This document shows, piece after piece, positions 60,071-64,000 of a DNA stretch of 64,000 bases. The notes beneath the pieces are model-generated. The model was not told where the DNA came from. It did no database searches and saw nothing but the letters and a program-made list of their open reading frames with translations. The stretch is from Chamaelirium japonicum (lineage: Eukaryota; Streptophyta; Magnoliopsida; Liliales; Melanthiaceae), in NCBI GenBank assembly GCA_947650365.1, contig OX393553.1, positions 36,406,526 to 36,470,525 of the forward strand. The letters run 5' to 3'. The translations under genes and the position numbers were made by a program. Within the stretch, counting starts at the first letter, position 1. Each line of letters opens with the position of its first letter.

Positions 60071-61530
60071 TGTTGACCAACCCATCAATGACGTGCGTTG
60101 GCCAAAACAATTAAGACAGTGTGGCGAGGATACTCGAGCGAGACTATGTTGTTAGCCCGAATACGTCATGGGCCGGCACCCCGACTACCCAGTGAACCCG
60201 AGTACGCCGCGGGTACATCACCTCGTCTACTCGGCTAAACCGAGTACATCGCGGGGTCCTCACCCTGACCACTCAGTTAACCCGAGTACATCGCGGGTTC
60301 CTGACCTCGACTACTCAGTTAACCCGAGTACGTTGCGGGTTCCTCTCCCCGACTACTCGGTTAGCCTGAGTACGTCACAGGTTCCTCGCCCCGACTACTC
60401 GGCTAAACCAAGTACGTCGCCAGGTCGTCACCCTGACCACTCGGTTAACCCGAGTACATCACGGGTTCCTCACCCTGACTACTTGGCTAAACCGAGTACG
60501 TCGTGGGGTCCTTACCCCGACCACTCGGTTAACCCAAGTACGTTGCAGGTTCCTCACCCTGACGACTCGGTTAACCTGAGTACGTCGCGTGTTCCTCTCC
60601 CTGACTACTTGGTTAGCCCGAGTACATCGCAGGTTTCTCACCCTTTTTACTCGGCTAAACCGAGTACGTCACAAGGTCCTCACCTCGACCACTCGGTTAA
60701 CCTAAGTACGTCGCGGGTTCCTCACCCTGACCATTCTGTTATCTCGAGTACGTCACGGGGTCCTCTTTATGACTACTCGGTTAACCTGAATACGTTGCAC
60801 GTTCCTTCCCCTACTACTCGGTTAACCCCAATACGCCATGGGTTCCTCCCCCAGCTACTCGGTTAACCCGAGTACGTCATGGGTTCCTCTCCCCAACTAC
60901 TCAATTAACCCAAGTACGTTGCAGGTTCCTCCCTCGGCTACTCGGTTAACCCGAGTACGCTGTGGGTTCCCCACCAGCTACTCCATTAACCTGAGTAGGT
61001 CGCGGGATCCTCACCCCAACTACTTGGTTGGCCCGAGTATGTAGGGCTCTATAAGGAATCAACCTCCCTGGATGAGCTGTAATTCCCTTAGTGGGATGAT
61101 TCGAATGTATTGTCTTACTCAGGAGTGCGGGAGCACCTGCCTAAGTAAAACAAAGCTTATGATCTTTGAGGATGTTGGGACAGAACAACCAAATGACATG
61201 GAATTGGTCAGAATAACTACCTCCCCACGTCCCGAACAATTACAAAGAACCACGGCACCACCGATGGTCCTTCTCCACCTATAAATATACGCCATCTCCC
61301 AGAGGGCCAGGTACGCAACACAACACGAATAGCACCATTACAACCTTCGCTTTGATTACTCTCCCTAGGGCTCGGGCCTCATCTGACTTGAGCATCGAAG
61401 AGACCTTGGCTCGAAGAGAGCCTTGGTCTTCTTGCTGGTCAGCAAGGAGAAGGACGAAGCGCGTAGCCTCAGCTCCATTGAGGGTGTGGTGAGATGAATA
61501 TCTCACCCATAGTACCGTCAATGGGAGATT
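60071..61530 (+). repeat. Possible gypsy-type LTR carrying a minisatellite
   Basis: After the minisatellite, a CCTATAAATATACGCC box (about 61278) is followed by ACTCTCCCTAGGGCTC and CTGACTTGAGCATCGAAGAG. That order is common in the transcript-start region of plant Tat-type gypsy LTRs. The start TGTTGACCAACCC at 60071 is a plausible LTR edge. No second LTR, primer-binding site or target duplication was found, so solo LTR or fragment is inference. Confidence 0.4.
60168..61041. repeat. Minisatellite, unit about 42 bp, about 21 copies
   Basis: Units follow the pattern CTCGGTTAACCCGAGTACGT, then CGCGGGTTCCTCACCCCGACTA. The core CTCGGTTAACCCGAG is nearly palindromic around GTTAAC. Some units carry a CTCGGCTAAACCGAG variant that alternates with the main type in the first half. 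The 42-bp length keeps frames open in 14-residue repeats (60168-60866), which is not evidence of a protein. Confidence 0.93.
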
Positions 61531-62074
61531 TACCTGTCCACCTTACCATGGACTAGTGATAGAGGCCCCACTTGATTTTTATAAATTGAGGACTTTGTTT
61601 TTAATTAACTATATTCTTTGACATTTATAAATAGAGGATTTAATTTTAAATTTAACTATAAAAAATGATGACACCATGCATCTAAATACATATCATCACA
61701 AGACATGTATCATATACATTCCCGCGCAACTCAATTACTACTCATGCTACACTTCACATGTGATCCCATGCATCACAATGCGCTTCAACACGACGTACAC
61801 ATTTTGTGGTTAAAGCGAGTTATAACGAATGATATTACGTTTTATCTTATGAATTTTAACATTATCCTTAAAACATTGCACATGCACTTATCTTTTACCG
61901 ACCACAAAAGTAATTCTTAAAGATATCTAGGTAAACCATGCAACGGATTGGGTTCAACCTAGTTTTTGTTCTCAATAGAAAATAGAATATTCAATGACTA
62001 TCATAGATCAAGAACAATTAGCCATTTTACAAAGTATGTAAATCACAATTGCCTTTTAAGGCCTACGAAAAAAA

Positions 62075-62275
62075 TTCTTGCCATATTTGGCAGTTCGGGG
62101 TCACACCTACCACATTTGGCAGTTTGGGGCCACACCTATCACATGTGGCAGTCCATAGACCTACATGATGTATGCGGCATCCCATGGATCCACTTACCAT
62201 GTTTGACATCCCTTGGACCCACTTGTCATATGATATCATGTTGACCCACTTGCCATATTGGTCCGATCCATACAA
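62075..62275. repeat. Degenerate tandem repeat, unit about 30 bp
   Basis: CCATATTTGGCAGTTCGGGG, CCACATTTGGCAGTTTGGGG and CACATGTGGCAGTCCATAG follow each other, then weaker copies with CACTTGYCATAT up to about 62260. Confidence 0.7.
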
Positions 62276-63279
62276 TTATCTCCTTTATTTTTGGTCCAAT
62301 CCACATATGAATAATAGCCGAATTATGACCTCACGGGTGAACACCCATCAAACTTATTGTCGAGCAGAAGTGTACTCCCTTGGGTCCATCCGAAGGGAAT
62401 TCTGCTAGTGGCCAAATTTGATAATATGATGGGAGCCTCGGAACATTGTTAGAGATGCCCAAATTTGATAATATCCCGAGGTGCCAGATGATAAATTCGT
62501 GGCCGTGCCTTCGAATGATGATCCAATAGAAGAGGTTCCACTAATTTCATATCCAACAGAAGATAGTTCGATTAATAGAGGCTTTTAAGTATTTGATCTA
62601 GTTGTGTTTTTTAAAACAAAAGGAGCACCCTTCGCAAATGTCAATTTGATCGCGAATAGGTTCGGACTTCGTCATTCCCCATGATTGAGCATTAGGCGTT
62701 GTTCATCATCGATATATGATCTTTTTGGTTGTGAAGACGAGGAGCAGAACATTTTCATCATCTAACATTTGATTGGCTACAAGATTGCTGGTGACCCAAA
62801 GTCATTGATGTGGTGGTGTCCTAAAGTTTCTATTGTGCGAAGATCCAAAATTGGCTTGCATCACCGGCTTATCAGAAAGGAAAGTCATCACCTGGATTGT
62901 CTCAATGACATCCTGAATTTCCTAACACAGGGAGAGTTGTTGCATGATTATTCAGTGGCCAACATGGATCAACAACTATCAACATGATCTTCACTTGGAA
63001 CAATTTTTCTGATAATATAACTTGAGATTTTCTAGCATTTATTTTCTCTACATTTTGCATGATAAGTGTGTTATCATATAAGTTACGGTAGGTCTGATTT
63101 TTAAAGATTTTTGCCCTTATTTTATAGACCTTGTGTCAAAAGGAGAGAAAAATGGGAAACATAGTCCTTGCTTTTTTTTTGTATGTCTAGAATGCCCTAT
63201 GACTTTTTCCTCATCCACAAAAAAGCGTGAGGTAAGAAAAGGGTTCATGGTTATCTCTGTGGTCCTCCTCACCCACAGA

Positions 63280-63368
63280 TATCCGTGGTTCCATCCTCTC
63301 ACCCTATAACCTGCAAAGGGAAAATCCGTGGCTCCATTCTCTCACCCTATAACCTGCAAAAGGAAACT
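63280..63368. repeat. Tandem duplication of about 44 bp
   Basis: CCGTGGYTCCATYCTCTCAC followed by CCTATAACCTGCAAARGGAAA occurs twice in a row. Confidence 0.8.
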
Positions 63369-63535
63369 AGTCAGAAAAAAGAAACAAAAAAAAAAGGAAA
63401 GGAAAAGACAGGAATTAGATGAGGATCTGCTTCCTTGTAGTTTTGGATAATATTTTTTATTTTTTATTTTTTATTTTTGTGGGTTTCTTGTTCTTGGAGA
63501 TGAAGTCATTTTTATATAAGGAGTTTAGATGTAAT

Positions 63536-64000
63536 TGTTAGGAGACGACGGCTAGGGTTTGGAGAGGAACTGAATGATTCCATTGAGGGACTCAAGCCCA
63601 ATATATATGTACAGTAAACCCGACCCGACTATACAGTAAACCCGACCCATTACATTACATTAACACTCCCCCTCAAACTTACGGTGGATCATGAACCGAG
63701 AGTTTGCCTAGAAAATGTCGGAAGCGAGCAGTCGTCAGTGGCTTCGTCAGAAAATCAGCAGTCTGCTCCGATGAGGGAATGAAAGGCAGGGAGATGATGT
63801 GATCGATAAACGCCTGGCGAACATAATGACAGTCAACTTCAATATGCTTTGTTCGCTCATGGAAGACCGGATTGCTAGCAATCTGAATAGCACTCCGGTT
63901 GTCACAGAAGAGAGGGGTCGGCCCGGACATCACCACTCCCAAGTCAAGCAGAAGACGTCGAAGCCAGACAATCTCGGCGGTGGTGGAAGCCATAGCCCTG
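63536..64000 (-). mobile_element. Ty1-copia element, 3' edge (cut by window end)
   Basis: A 130-bp LTR (63536-63665) is followed by a polypurine complement (CTCCCCCTCAAACTT) and, from about 63679, the end of RNase H on the minus strand (with CDNRSAIQIASNPVFHERTK). LTR and RNase H match the family of 56344-58194. The rest of the element lies outside the window. Confidence 0.88.

Larger units (their letters stand above)
61531..63535. other. Unclassified AT-rich sequence
   Basis: No supported gene. It contains the short repeats listed separately at 62075-62275 and 63280-63368. Confidence 0.45.

Noticed and set aside
60168-61041. CRISPR array, or a 232-residue repeat protein
   Set aside because: The whole 42-bp unit is repeated with no unique spacers, in a plant-type genome. 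The long frame exists only because the unit length is a multiple of three.

Overview
The window is plant nuclear DNA. It holds one host gene, cut off at its 3' end, spread over more than 23 kb because its introns and flanks are full of transposable elements. The plant assignment rests on a phytyl-ester-synthase-type exon set, Cassandra elements (short LTR elements carrying 5S rRNA sequence, a plant family), TRIM elements, a chromodomain gypsy element, Ty1-copia elements, an L1-type LINE and many hAT/Mutator-type MITEs. The GC-rich first exon suggests a monocot, but that is weak inference. No rRNA, tRNA or CRISPR locus is present.

Layout. 1-9247: an old copia-type element on the minus strand with long LTRs, carrying a young Cassandra at 2543-3548. 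9711-12596: a related long LTR-like block. 12597-18952: MITEs, microsatellites, a foldback element, a possible LTR, and the upstream region of the host gene. 18953-42282: seven exons of an acyltransferase-like/phytyl ester synthase gene. The alpha/beta-hydrolase half is readable up to the position where the catalytic Asp and His exons should follow; the acyltransferase half is not found before the window ends. Intron 3 holds MITEs and a foldback element. Intron 5 (about 14 kb) holds an L1 LINE, itself interrupted by a palindromic Cassandra and a 326-bp TRIM, then a mosaic TRIM/copia element and a long-TIR MITE. Intron 6 holds a 2.6-kb non-autonomous LTR element and a gypsy gag fossil. 42283-64000 is probably further intron or downstream DNA: hAT-type elements, a young, nearly whole chromodomain gypsy element (44482-53836) with an hAT insertion in only one LTR, a reduced copia (56344-58194), a 42-bp minisatellite inside a possible gypsy-type LTR (60168-61041) and the edge of another copia at 63536-64000.

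How it fits together. Only the phytyl ester synthase gene looks like a host function (plastid lipid and phytol metabolism). All other coding signal belongs to mobile elements. The most unusual structures are non-coding: a Cassandra whose two LTRs both carry a tRNA-like insert with flanking duplications; a Cassandra integrated as an inverted repeat with a clean target duplication; a copia body plus one LTR inserted exactly at the PBS of a TRIM; and a two-copy foldback family with polypyrimidine/polypurine arms.
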